Assembly: GCA_007922225.1 (NCBI GenBank)
Contig: ML679956.1
Span: 74,312,095 to 74,376,094, forward strand
Direction: 5' to 3'
DNA length: 64,000 nt
From: Emydura subglobosa
Lineage: Eukaryota; Chordata; Testudines; Chelidae
This document shows, one piece after another, positions 54,795 through 64,000 of the stretch. The translations under genes were made by a program, and so were the position numbers. Each line of letters starts with the position of its first letter. Position 1 is the first letter of the stretch. The notes under the pieces are model-generated. The model was not told where the DNA came from, ran no database searches, and saw only the letters and a program-made list of their open reading frames with translations.

Positions 54795-55804
54795 CAGTAG
54801 AACCTCAAAGATACGATCACCAGAGTTACAAACTGACGGGTCAACTGAACCCCTGTGGAACCAGAAGGAAGCAGCAAATACTTCATTGTGCCTGTATTGC
54901 ATCTTCAAGGTCCGAATGCAGAAGAGAAGCAGCCTGGGGCCTGCACGGTTTCCTGAAAGCCAAGGGTGCTGTTGCCAACACATGCCACTGAGAGGGGGAA
55001 GCTGTTTTCACCACCACCGGGTTAGCAGGGGGACAAGCAGCCAAAGAAGCTGCCACAGGGATCTACTGAGCTGCTGCTGTTGCAGCCAAAATCTGGCCTG
55101 GAGTAGCTTGGGAGCCAGAGTCGAAGGCTGCGAGCTGCAGCCTGCCCGCTGCGCTCTGGAGTTTTAAAGGGCCACAGCCTGTGCACCGATGCGGCCCAAT
55201 CTTTGCCCGTGGCTGCACTCCTGGATCCTGCCAGCAGGCACCGACCCCCTCCCACATGCTGCCTCTGGAGCGTGGCAAGCAGTGCACAGAGCAGGGCGAG
55301 AGGCTACTGGGAGACAGGGGAGAGGCGACTGGGGCTTGTAGCTCCAAGGATGTGGGGCAGACCCCCCCCTGGTTCTTGCCCCCCAAAGGCAAGAAACAGG
55401 AATAGGGCAGGGAGCTGCTGGCAAGCTAGGCAGTGCTGCCAGGCGTCACCTTTGCAGAGATCTCCCCCGGCCTCAGCTGGAAGCCACTGAGTGCAGGGTG
55501 CTGTACCATGATGTTTTTTGTTCAGTGTTACGAACGACCTCCGTTCCCGAGGTGTTCGTATCTTCAGGGCCCAAGCATAATGTTATCGGGCCCAGTACAA
55601 ACGTGTAACATGGGGCCCCTCCCACACACATACCACAATCCCTCATCCCATACATACAATCTCATGAGCCTTGAACATTTTTTTCCTCATGGTAATGGGG
55701 GTTGTAGCCTGGGCTGGACCCCGCCCCAGGCCTTGGGGCCCTGCTAAAGTGTACTGCCCCCCCCCCTCCCCGGTGGGGGCACTGTGTATCTTTGAGGTTC
55801 TTTA
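54795..55804. mobile_element. Tigger/pogo-like non-autonomous element with nested hAT
   Basis: Left end CAGTAGAACCTCAAAGATAC (54,795) pairs with GTATCTTTGAGGTTCT (55,786-55,801). The 16-bp core AGAACCTCAAAGATAC is a perfect inverted repeat. CAGTAGAACCTC ends with TA flanks are typical of Tigger-type mariner relatives. A subterminal TTACGAACGACCTCCGTTCC and GAGGTGTTCGTATCTT segment lies at 55,528-55,564. No transposase frame is present. Confidence 0.75.
55565..55784. mobile_element. hAT-like MITE nested in the Tigger element
   Basis: It begins CAGGGCCCAAGCATAATG and ends CCGGTGGGGGCACTG. It is flanked by CGTATCTT (55,557-55,564) and TGTATCTT (55,785-55,792), matching at 7 of 8. The terminal pair CAGGGCCC / GGGGGCACTG is of hAT type. 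It splits the right end of the Tigger element, so it is the younger insertion. Confidence 0.75.
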
Positions 55805-56046
55805 ACATTGCTAACTTTGGTTATTTCCACCAAGCCATGCGTCAAGAGTATTTAGTAGCTGTTGTGTTAACTATGGTGTTGCCTGTGACGGTGCCCGGTT
55901 TGTCACTCGCTGTTTCGGCAGAGATCAGTGCCCTGCCCTCCAGCCCAAAGGGAGAGCTTCCTAGACCCAAACTGCCCTTCCCGGAGGGTGGTATTCATCC
56001 CTGTGCATGTATACACCCCCATAGCCCTCAAAATAAGACTCATTAG
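55805..56046. other. Unannotated intronic stretch
   Basis: Nothing recognisable is seen. Confidence 0.3.
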
Positions 56047-56470
56047 CAGAGCTGATTGGGGAATTTTTCAACAAAATAGTTGTGTGGGAACGTGCTGGCT
56101 TTGACAAAAGTTTTGTTGCCTAAGTTTTTTTTTTTCTCAGGTCCAGGTTGGAATTTCTGATCAAAGCAAGAGAGAAAGATGCACACCCCACCTCAGAATG
56201 CCTTACAACCTGGTGGCCCGGGAACAACTCAATAGAGATACAAGAGATTTAAGTTCAAGTTCATGTCCCTCCTCTACCCTGGGTCTCCTACACTTCGAAT
56301 GCATGCCGTAAATGGCTATTAGCTATTCTGGGCTATTGGGTTTGGATTTTCGTAACCAAAACCTTATGAAGATATTTTTTTTTTCTTGGTTTGATTTGAT
56401 TTTCGTCTCAGTGGAAAACAGAAAATTTTCAGAAATCTCAAAGTTGAGCAGGATGGGAAAGCCATTTCCT
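56047..56470. repeat. T/A-rich interspersed repeat, AGCTGGTTGGGAA family
   Basis: GAGCTGATTGGGGAATTTTT, CAACAAAATAGTT and AAAGTTTTGTTGCC, then homopolymer T (56,130-56,138), follow the family style. The copy may be split by unrelated sequence at 56,160-56,340. Confidence 0.4.
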
Positions 56471-56637
56471 GCCCAGCTTTCCTAATTATTGCATGGCCTT
56501 CTGCATGGGATGCGTTTCATTGAAATACTCCTACTCCAGAATTATCATGCGTGCTGTGAATTGGCAGAACAGGAAGGGGGGGTGCTAAAGGAGACAAGGT
56601 TATAGACACAGGCTGGGGTCAGGTGATGGAGGCTGGA
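56471..56637. other. Unannotated intronic stretch
   Basis: Nothing recognisable is seen. Confidence 0.3.
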
Positions 56638-57035
56638 GCACATGATTTATATGGAGAGATTGAGGGAACTGGGCTTGTTTAGTCTGCAAAAGAGAAGAGT
56701 GAGGGGGATTTGATAGTGGCCTTCAACTATCTGAAGGGGGGCTGGGTCCAGAGAGGATTGTGGCAGCTGACAGAACAGGGAGCAATGGTCTCAAATTGCA
56801 GTGGGGGAGGTCTAGGTTGGATATTAGGAAAAACCTTTTCACTAGGAGGGTGGAGCACTGGAATGGGTTACCTAGGGTGGTGATGGAATCTCCATTCTTA
56901 GAGGCTTTTAAGGCCCGGCTTGACAAAGCCCTGGCTGGGATGATTTAGTTGGGGTTGGCCCTGCTTTGAGCAGGGGGTTGGACTAGATGACCTCCTGAGG
57001 TCCTTTCCATCCCTAACCTTCTATGATTCTGTGAT
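56638..57035 (+). repeat. CR1 LINE 3' fragment
   Basis: ATGGAGAGATTGAGGGAACT, GGATTTGATAGTGGCCTTCA, TTGGATATTAGGAAAAACCT, CACTGGAATGGGTTACCTAG, TTGAGCAGGGGGTTGGACTA and the terminal TTCTATGATTCTGTGAT are all in order. The plus strand reads the C-terminal region (GGRSRLDIRK) with stops. Close in subfamily to the 32.8- and 62.3-kb copies. Confidence 0.93.
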
Positions 57036-57101
57036 GTAGGACTTCACCTACATGCAGTGGAAAGCCAGTGGAGGTACTGTAAAAGGTGAGGTGGGTTGAC
57101 A
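57036..57101. other. Unannotated spacer
   Basis: Nothing recognisable is seen. Confidence 0.3.
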
Positions 57102-57560
57102 AAAGAGCTGGTTGGGAATTTTCCATCAAAACGTTTCTTCCACAATGTGGTTTCTGCAAAATGGAAATTTAAAATAGGGAAAATTTTGATGTTTCTGATT
57201 TTTTTTTTCTTCCCTCTCCCTTGTCAGGAAATGTGAAACGTTTTTGGCCCTGACATCTCAATCTCTGCCTCAGCCTGAGCTGCTGTGGTGCCTCATGCGA
57301 GTGGTAGTTCAAGTGGCTCATGTCCCCATTCTCTCCTCTGGGCTGGGCTTCACCATGAACTACACCTTCCATGATGCACAGTGGCTTACCCCAAATATTT
57401 TAGCATTTCCAAACTGACGTTTTTTTCGGAGCTTTTCATTTGGCGGCAAATTTTAATATTTCAACTTTTCAGCCTGATTTGGGATGAAAACAAACGTAAA
57501 AGTGTCCGTTGTTCACTGGGGATAGAAATTCTGTTTTTTCCAATCAAATGATGTTGACAA
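57102..57560. repeat. T/A-rich interspersed repeat, AGCTGGTTGGGAA family
   Basis: GAGCTGGTTGGGAATTTTCC, ATCAAAACGTTTCTTCC, TGCAAAATGGAAATTTAAAA, then T-rich blocks at 57,199-57,208 and 57,420-57,426. This is the longest copy of the family seen here. Confidence 0.5.
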
Positions 57561-57599
57561 GTTCAAAATGCCAGGATGGGAAGTGATCTTAGTGGCAGT

Positions 57600-57895
57600 C
57601 TTTCTATTTACCCTGAAGACCTGTGACTCATTATCACAATCATTCCATCCGTGTCCTGTCCACATGAACACAGGTCACCAAACACACAGTGCATCACTGC
57701 TGCTGTCTGGCTGGTTAAATCAACATGGATTGCTAGCTTCATTCATGGCTTGTATGTTTCAGCTGATTCCCCAGGGTGTCATCTCTTTCCATGTCTGTTT
57801 TATAGATCGTAATCTCTCCAGGGCAGGAACTCTCTTCAGATCTATTATTCTGTGCCAGGAAATAAATAAATGACTGACAAATAAATATGACGATC
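57600..57895 (+). repeat. L2 3' tail, diverged
   Basis: ATAGATCGTAATCTCTCCAG then GGCAGGAACTCTCTTCAGAT and CCAGGAAATAAATAAATGAC match the L2 tail layout. The 5' part is very worn. Confidence 0.45.
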
Positions 57896-58411
57896 TAAAA
57901 TCTCGCTCATTACACTCAGTGGGTCTTCAGGCTTTAACACGTAGAATTGTTTCATTTCCAGCAGGTGCAAGGTTTGTTCGGGACCCACACCTTAATGAGA
58001 CACTTAAGGCAGAAGAGTTAGTCCATGATTGAATGAACTGCTTTTTCCACCAATCCTGTATTGAAATGCCATAGATCAATAGGATTCATGTGGCCTTTTA
58101 AATGTATCTTCAGAGTCCAGGACCATTTCATCATTATCATTCTTTTGCTTGTGCAAACTTGTATCAGTCGAGCAGTTTGGTCTATTTCAAATCAAAAGGT
58201 GCTTGTGAATAAGGCACTGCATTCTGTAGCATGGCTAACATGCTGGTTCCTTGCGGCTAATAGAATAAGTGTGGGCCTGCGGTTTTCTAAACTCTCTCCC
58301 TTCTCCCACCCGACCCCCAGTGACTCTGTGAAGTTTAATTGCTTTAAGTGCAAGTGTTTCATGTCGTCCAACTCCATTGTCGTCTTTGATCTTTGTGTAT
58401 TCAGGGCACTA
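57896..58411. other. Unannotated intronic stretch
   Basis: A 190-codon open frame crosses this stretch (58,061-58,633) but runs through CR1 scraps and has no domain; it is not called. Confidence 0.3.
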
Positions 58412-58485
58412 ATCATAGAATCAAAGGAATGTAGGGCTGGAAGGAACCTCAAGAGGTCACCTCGTCTATCTCCCTGCTTCTATAG
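58412..58485 (-). repeat. CR1 LINE 3' end fragment
   Basis: ATCATAGAATCAAAGGAATG then TAGGGCTGGAAGGAACCTCA and AGAGGTCACCTCGTCTATCT is a reverse-complement CR1 3' end. Confidence 0.8.
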
Positions 58486-58620
58486 GGGTCTCTTTCAAGC
58501 TTCAGTGAATGTAGAAAGGTCCCTGTTTGGAGAGGGGCGGTGTTTTATCTCTCTAGTTTCTTCTAAGGGCCCCAGTGCTGCTGTATCTGAGGGATTCCCA
58601 GGAGTAAAAGCAGCAACAAT

Positions 58621-58712
58621 CCTAGAAATATAGGGCTTGAAGGGACCTTGAGAGGTCATCTAGTCCATCCCCCTGTGCTGAGGCAGAACCAAAGTATATC
58701 TAGACAATGATG
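58621..58712 (-). repeat. CR1 LINE 3' end fragment
   Basis: CCTAGAAATATAGGGCTTGA then AGGGACCTTGAGAGGTCATC and TAGTCCATCCCCCTG. This is a second CR1 3' end, same orientation as the one about 135 bp to its left. Confidence 0.8.
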
Positions 58713-58724
58713 CATCTGCCTTCT

Positions 58725-58785
58725 CTGAAGTTTTTTTTTTATGGGGTGGGTGGGTGGGGGTGTGTGTGTGTGTGTATTTTTAAGA
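58725..58785. repeat. T-run and GT/GGGT simple repeat
   Basis: A T9-type run is followed by GGGTGGGTGGGTGGGGGTGT and then (GT)n. Confidence 0.8.
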
Positions 58786-58974
58786 GGTTGTAGAGACATA
58801 CATAGGTATGAGGACGAAGGTGCTATTGTGTGAAAGTGGAGGCAGAAGAAATTGGTTTTCTGAATGCAGCCAAAGTTGTTGTTCTTAGACCTGAGCAAGT
58901 AACCAGTTTTTCCTTTTCGTGGCTGAATCAAAGAATGCTAGGTGCGGGGGAAGGAGTGGAGAGCTGTTTTGCAT

Positions 58975-59170
58975 TGACACAAAGCACTAATTTTTCAGCA
59001 AACCAAAAATATCAAAAACATTTAATTTTAAGTTGAATGAAATGTTTCCCTTTGTTTTTGAGGGTTTTTCTTAAACCTTTTTTGAAAGTAATAAAATTGG
59101 AATGAAATTTAAAATAAAAAGTCAAAATGTTTTCCATGAGAAAATGTCCACACACAAGATTTCAACTCTC
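58975..59170. repeat. T/A-rich interspersed repeat, possible family member
   Basis: AAACATTTAATTTTAAGTTG, AATGAAATGTTTCCC and CAAAATGTTTTCCATGAGAA resemble the T/A-rich family at 49.8 and 57.1 kb. Confidence 0.3.
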
Positions 59171-59944
59171 TCTGAATGTTTTGGGGCTTTGCTTCAACGA
59201 TTCAGAGCTGGAGCCAGGAACCAGAGTGAGGGTTGGAGCTTGAACCAGCAGCGAGGGAAGGAATGCAGGACCGGGGCAGGGCTGGATCAGGACAGGAACA
59301 AGGCAGAGGCGGTCACAGCCGTGGGCAGAAGCGTTAAGAAGCTGGCGAGCGCCTGCAGGCTCCCTTCAGCAAATCAGGCAGGCCAGCCAATCAGGCGATC
59401 CTACCACAACTCATTAGTCTGAGCTCGTTAGTCTGCCTGGAGGCTGGCCTGGCTAGTCCTCAAACTCAGCAGAAGGGCTCAGTCCTGACCACAGAGGGAG
59501 TAAGTGACCTGCCCAAGAGCGTAGCGTGCAGATCAGACCGTCAGTGGACAGACTCTGACTTTAGTGGGTATTGAATCAGAGCAGTAGTTAGCCACTGAGA
59601 GAGATTTAGACCTTGGGAGTCTCTGGCTCCTTCTCCAGCTGTTCTGACCTTTGGAGGCACAGCCAGGGTAAGAGTGAGGGTGCTAAGGTTCAACAGCAGA
59701 ACACAACGCACGGCAGAATTCAGTTGCCTAGCTAGCACACAAGCATCTGGAAAGGTCATGCAAAAAAGCTGTTGGCTAGCTCTGCCCTTTTAGAACACAG
59801 CCAGTGTTTGCCCAAGGTTGGTAACGTAGCAAAGAGATTCGGAAGGGGCATGGAAGTTTCCAACAAACGTATCTGCTGCCTCCCTGTATAGGGCTATAGT
59901 GAACTAGCTAGTGTTTGTATGTGCTCTGGATGGAATCAGAACTG
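59171..59944. other. Purine-rich stretch, probable interspersed repeat
   Basis: GAGCTGGAGCCAGGAACCAG, GGGCAGGGCTGGATCAGGAC and AGGAACAAGGCAGAGGC at 59,205-59,310 have the short-unit style of a reptile LTR or satellite piece. GTAAGTGACCTGCCCAAGAG at about 59,500 is MIR-like. No gene. Confidence 0.35.
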
Positions 59945-60712
59945 AAGAACTGCCTTATGAGAGGAGACTCAAAGAGCTTGGCTTGTTCAGCCTAACCAAA
60001 ATAAGGTTGAGGGAAGATACAATTGCTCTCTCTAACTATGTCAGGGGGATTAATTCCTCTCCCTCCCTGGTATTTAAGTTCAGCACCAATGTGGATACAA
60101 GAACTAATGGATATAAACTGGCCATCAGGAAGTTTAGACTTAAAATTAGATGTAGGTTTCTAACCATCAGAGGACTGAAGTTCTGGAATAGTCTTCCAAG
60201 GGGAGAAGTGGGGGCAAGAAACCTAGCTGGCTTCAAAACTGAGCTTGATTAATTTATGGAGGGGGTGGTCTGATGGGACAGCCTAGTTTGGCAATTGACT
60301 GATCTCTGACTACTGGTGGTAGATATGCCAATGGCTGTGATGGGATGTTAGATGGTGGGGTGGGGGGTTCTGAGTTATTATAGAAAATTCTTTCTTGGGT
60401 GTCTGGCTGGTGAGTCTTGCCCACGTGCTCAGGGTTTAGCTGATCACCATATTTGGGGTCAGGAAGGAATTTTCCCCCAGGGCAGATGGCAAAGGCTCTG
60501 GGAGTTTTTCGCCTTCCTCTGCAGCATGGACCGTGGGTCACTTGCTGGTGGATTCTCTGTACCCTGAAGTCTTTAAACCATGATTTGAGGACTTAAATAA
60601 AGTCAGAGCTCAGGGTCTATTACAGGAGTGAGTGGGTGAGGTTCTATGGCCTGTGTTGTGCAGGAGGTCAGACAAGATGATCATATTGGTTCCTTAGAGT
60701 CTGAGTCTATAA
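59945..60712 (+). repeat. CR1 LINE 3' fragment with long 3' UTR
   Basis: It opens in the C-terminal coding region (GAGGAGACTCAAAGAGCTTG; GGTTTCTAACCATCAGAGGA) and carries a ~450-bp 3' UTR with ATTTGGGGTCAGGAAGGAAT and the terminal AGACAAGATGATCATATTGG. The long UTR sets it apart from the other CR1 copies. The residual frame (59,911-60,252) is interrupted at both ends. Confidence 0.88.
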
Positions 60713-62284
60713 TGAACTATGTATCATGGGCCCTACACTGCTGAGACCCAGAGGAGACTCTCCTTTAGTTCGGTAATAGGGGGCCTGTGCCTTAGGAGCA
60801 GGAGGAGATTGGCTCTATCCCCACTTCTGTTGGGAAGTTCTGTGTGGCCAGAGTGTGCACGACAAACAGGAACCCCTTAGTGGTTTGTGCTGATATCCAT
60901 GTTCCTCATTCAGCCGGCGGCGGCATACCACTCCCTGTTTCTCTCTCAAAGCCACCTCGCTCATTTTTAATGATGTAAGTACATTATACTTGCTTGAACT
61001 GTACCATGCCCTCACAAAGGATTCTATAGGGCAGTTCTGGGTGCCCTCATCCCTGTCTTAATGGGGTTGGGAAGGAAATTGTAAAAACCATTTTGCTTTA
61101 AGGCGGGAGATTAAAGAACATGGCTCCTAAATAGAAAATGTAGTGACAATAAACAGAATTGGAATTGTTGCGGGATGTGGGCGATGTCTACATTATTACC
61201 GGTTAATATGGTACTTTGCTTCTGCCCCAAGTGTATTACAGAAGTAGGCCTTGATTTCCAGGGTTACAGAGCACCAACAGCTCCCATGGACTCCCGTTGG
61301 AATTGTAGCACGCTGCAGGTCTCTGCAAATTAGGCCTTGACAGTCGGTTTAGATGCTATTGCTTGCCACTTAGTACCGTTTTTGGTGGCTGTATCTATCT
61401 GGCACCACAGAATGGCACCAGCAGTGCCACTCAGCAGCTTCGGGACAGGCGGTGGAGTAGTAGTTTGGTGTCTTATGTGGAATAAGTTGGCGGTGGAAGG
61501 TGCTAAAGTGAGTGGTTTAAGTCCACATCACTAAAATTTGCACCAGTCAGTCTCCTATGAGAGAGAGGCCTATATGAGATACCATGCCAAAAAACCACTG
61601 TCATCCCTAATGGAGGCCATGCCGGGTTTGGGCTGAGTCACTTTTGCGGCGCAATGTGTGGACGTTTACATGGCTGCTCCCCTTCTTAGACCTCTCTTGT
61701 TTTATCAGTAACAGGTATCGGCCTGCAAGGCCGCGAATCCAGCATCCTGCACCAGCCTTGCTAGAAATGAGAATGGGATAATGTAGCCAATGGCAGCAGC
61801 TTCAGAGCTTTATTTAAAGCAGGCAGAATGCCACTGAATTCCTCTGGCTGTCTTGTTCTTCTGCAAAGTCCTATAAGATTGTCAATGACCACAAGAGGTC
61901 AAGACCTCAGTTTTAACATCTCATGAACTCGAGTGAGAGCTGACACTGAAAATGGAAAGGCAGAAGCACAGGCACTTGGTCTCTTCATTAGTTCAGCCTT
62001 TCAGATTTAATGCATCATTATGCTTGGAAATAACTGCCCTGAAGTTACTGTAAATGATCTTCGATCCATTGATGTTAACGGAACTATGCCACACCCTCTG
62101 AATCTGGCCCTTCGTATGAGTCTGATGCTCGTGAAAGATGTTGCAGAAGCAACTCTGGAAGGTTGACACCCCATGCACAACTACAGCAAAGGTGATTGGA
62201 AGCTTCCCGACGCCACCTAACCAGTTTGCCTAAACTGATCTGGAGGGAGCGACTCTGGGGATCAGAGGGTAATTGTCTATTCAT
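60713..62284. other. Unannotated intronic stretch
   Basis: No gene is supported. A worn foldback relative may lie at 61,255-61,335 (AACAGCTCCCATGGACTCCC) and another at 62,035-62,115 (AACGGAACTATGCCACACCC). Confidence 0.3.
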
Positions 62285-63310
62285 TCATAGAATCATAGAA
62301 GATGAGGGCTGGAAGGGACTTCAGGAAGTCATCTAGTCCAACCCCCTGCTCAAAGCAGGACTAGCCCCACCTAAATCATCCCAACCAGGGCTTTGTCAAG
62401 CAGGACCTTAAAAGCCTCTAAGGATGGAGATTCCACCACCTCCCTAGGTAACCCATTCCAGGGCTTCATCACCCTCCTAGTGAGAGAGGTTTTTCCTAAT
62501 ATCCAAGGTACACCTCCTCCACTGCAACTTGACCATTGCTCCTTGTTCTGTCATCTGCCACCACTGAGAACAGCCTAGCTCCATCCTCCCTGGAACTCCC
62601 CTTTCAGGTAGTTGAAGGCTGCTATCAAATCCCCCCTCACTCTTTTTTCTTCTGCAGACTAAACAAGCCTAGTTCCCTCAGCCTTTCCTCATACGTCTTA
62701 TGCTTCAGCCCCCTAATCATTTTCATTGTCCTCTGCTGGACTCTCCCCAATTTGTCCACATCCTTTCTGTAGTGGGGGGCCCAAAACTGGACACACTACT
62801 CCAAATGTGGCCTCACCAGCACTGAATAGAGGGGAATAATCACTTCCCTCAATCTGCTGGCAATGCTCCTACTAATGCAGCCCAATATGCCATTGGCTGC
62901 CTTGGCAATAAGGGCACACTGCTGACTCATATCCAGCTTCTTGTCCACTGTAACCCCCAGACTCTTTTCTGCAAAACTGCTGCCTAGGCCGTCGGTTCCC
63001 AGTCTGTAGCTGTGCATGGGATTCTTCCGTCTGAAGTGCAGGACTCTGCACTTGTCCTTGTTGAACCTCATCAGATTTCTTTAGGCCCAATCCTCCAATC
63101 TGCCTAGGTCATCCTATACCCTGCAATGTGTATCTACCATTCCCCCATCTTAATGTCATCCACAAACTTGTTAAGGGTGCAATCCACTCCATCATCCAGA
63201 TCATTAATGAAGCTGTTGAACAAAACCAGTCCCACGACTGACCCCTGGGGCATTCCACTTGTTACAGGCTGCCAACTAGACATCGAGCTGTTGATCACTA
63301 ACCGTCCTTG
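62285..63310 (-). repeat. CR1 LINE, longest 3' fragment
   Basis: TCATAGAATCATAGAAGATG at 62,285 marks the 3' terminus. The minus strand then reads 3' UTR and reverse-transcriptase C-terminal coding sequence. An open stretch (63,071-62,796) contains SFAEKSLGVTVDKKLDMSQQ and ANGILGCISRSIASR, typical of the end of CR1 ORF2. It is 5'-truncated at about 63,310 and carries stops, so it is inactive. Confidence 0.93.
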
Positions 63311-64000
63311 ACCTCTGCTGACCCTGGCAACAAAGGTGCTAATGAGCGTGGTGGTGGATTTGGATTATGGTATGTTCGAGAGAGAAGTTCACTGGTCGAT
63401 TGAAAATGCATTTATTTCTTAGAGATCTATGCATGAGTTACGGCAGGAGTGAGAGCTGGCACCAAACAGGATATATATTTTTTTTCAATAGGAACCCCAA
63501 CCTACAAGGTCGCATCTGCTTTTCCCAGTTCATACAAAGGGTCAGTGGAGCTGATGATGAGTGTTTATCTAAGGATTATGCACATTTTAGTGGGGATGGG
63601 TTGGCATGCAGTCTGGCTCAGGAGTTAGGAGTGGGATGCCAGAGATTAGCACATTTCCCTTGTAATCCATTGGTGGTGGTGTTCCTATATGCGAGGTATG
63701 ATTTTAATTAAAAAGCCATTTAGCTGGATTTAAATCCTGCGCCACAGAAGAAACAAATATTTCTGTCAATGTAAGAAAAATGACAATCCTGTCATTCCAA
63801 TGCTGCTTAGTCCACTGCAGTGTGAACCCCGCAGTCAGGGGCCATGTTATTTATTTGCCCAGCATTTGGAATTTGACAAATCTGCTGCTGATGCATACGA
63901 AGGAGAGAATCCAACTCATGATTTCAGCTTCCTTGTCAGAGTTACCAAAACTAACGTGTTTTAAAAACCTATCTTTGTGCTGTTTTCAGAGTAGAACTAT
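63311..64000. other. Unannotated stretch to window end
   Basis: Open frame 63,367-63,711 has no domain. From about 63,700 the DNA is repeat-free and AT-rich (GCCATTTAGCTGGATTTAAA, GTTATTTATTTGCCCAGCAT), possibly a conserved non-coding element cut by the window end. Confidence 0.3.

Larger units (their letters stand above)
43000..64000 (+). other. Presumed first intron of the signal-peptide gene
   Basis: It begins with GTGAGT. It contains a CpG-rich start (to about 43,660), a (GGTTT)n-like tract at 43,262-43,282, and then typical intron content: repeats listed separately and unique AT-rich DNA. No exon with a convincing acceptor, donor and domain was found. The intron identity is inferred from the exon at 42,943. 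Confidence 0.5.

Noticed and set aside
54370..55167. 265-codon plus-strand open frame
   Set aside because: It crosses the ends of a Harbinger-like MITE, a hAT MITE and a Tigger element, so it is a chance composite.
58061..58633. 190-codon plus-strand open frame
   Set aside because: It runs through a CR1 scrap, has no domain, and its composition looks random.
62796..63071. 91-codon minus-strand open frame
   Set aside because: It is CR1 ORF2 C-terminal coding sequence within a dead LINE fragment, not a host gene.
1..64000. CRISPR array, bacterial operons, rRNA or tRNA genes
   Set aside because: No regularly spaced identical short repeats with unique spacers, no operon-like gene packing, and no cloverleaf or rRNA signature was recognised. 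The DNA is vertebrate in character.

Overview
This window looks like vertebrate nuclear DNA from a reptile, most likely a turtle; a crocodilian is the main alternative. The basis is many CR1 LINE 3' ends (the motif TCATAGAATCATAGAAGATG on the plus strand marks a minus-strand copy), MIR-like SINEs and L2 3' ends, together with hAT, Tigger and PIF/Harbinger elements of the kinds seen in reptile genomes. Gene density is very low. There are no long uninterrupted host genes, no bacterial-style operons and no CRISPR array. The taxon is an inference from repeat content, not from an alignment.

Layout. Positions 1-39,300 are intergenic or intronic DNA made of CR1, L2, MIR, MITE and LTR-like copies separated by unique sequence. 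Notable blocks are a 51-bp minisatellite (17.8-18.5 kb), an open frame with one membrane segment just before it (17.3-17.7 kb), and a GC-rich ~1-kb unit with a TATA box, an acidic repetitive open frame and flanking direct repeats (23.4-24.4 kb). Positions about 39,350-42,220 are a PIF/Harbinger DNA transposon. Its DDE transposase gene has lost its N-terminal part, but its MYB/SANT-like partner gene on the opposite strand appears intact across two exons. The two genes converge tail to tail.

Positions 42,240-43,700 are a CpG island containing the only convincing host gene start. It has a CCAAT box, GC boxes, a CAG-repeat leader, and a 19-codon first coding exon at 42,943-42,999 that encodes a signal peptide and ends at a GTGAGT splice donor. 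I do not recognise which gene it is. No second exon was found, so 43,000-64,000 is best read as its first intron. That stretch holds CR1 copies, MIR/L2 fragments, a T-rich interspersed family, a 26-bp perfect palindrome and a dense cluster of MITE insertions at 54-55.8 kb.

The strongest candidates for follow-up are the intact two-exon Harbinger MYB gene, the GC-rich ~1-kb unit at 23.4 kb, the 51-bp minisatellite, the unidentified signal-peptide exon with its CAG leader, and several repeat-free AT-rich stretches that may be conserved regulatory elements. All family assignments come from reading the sequence and remembered consensus features; no database search was run.
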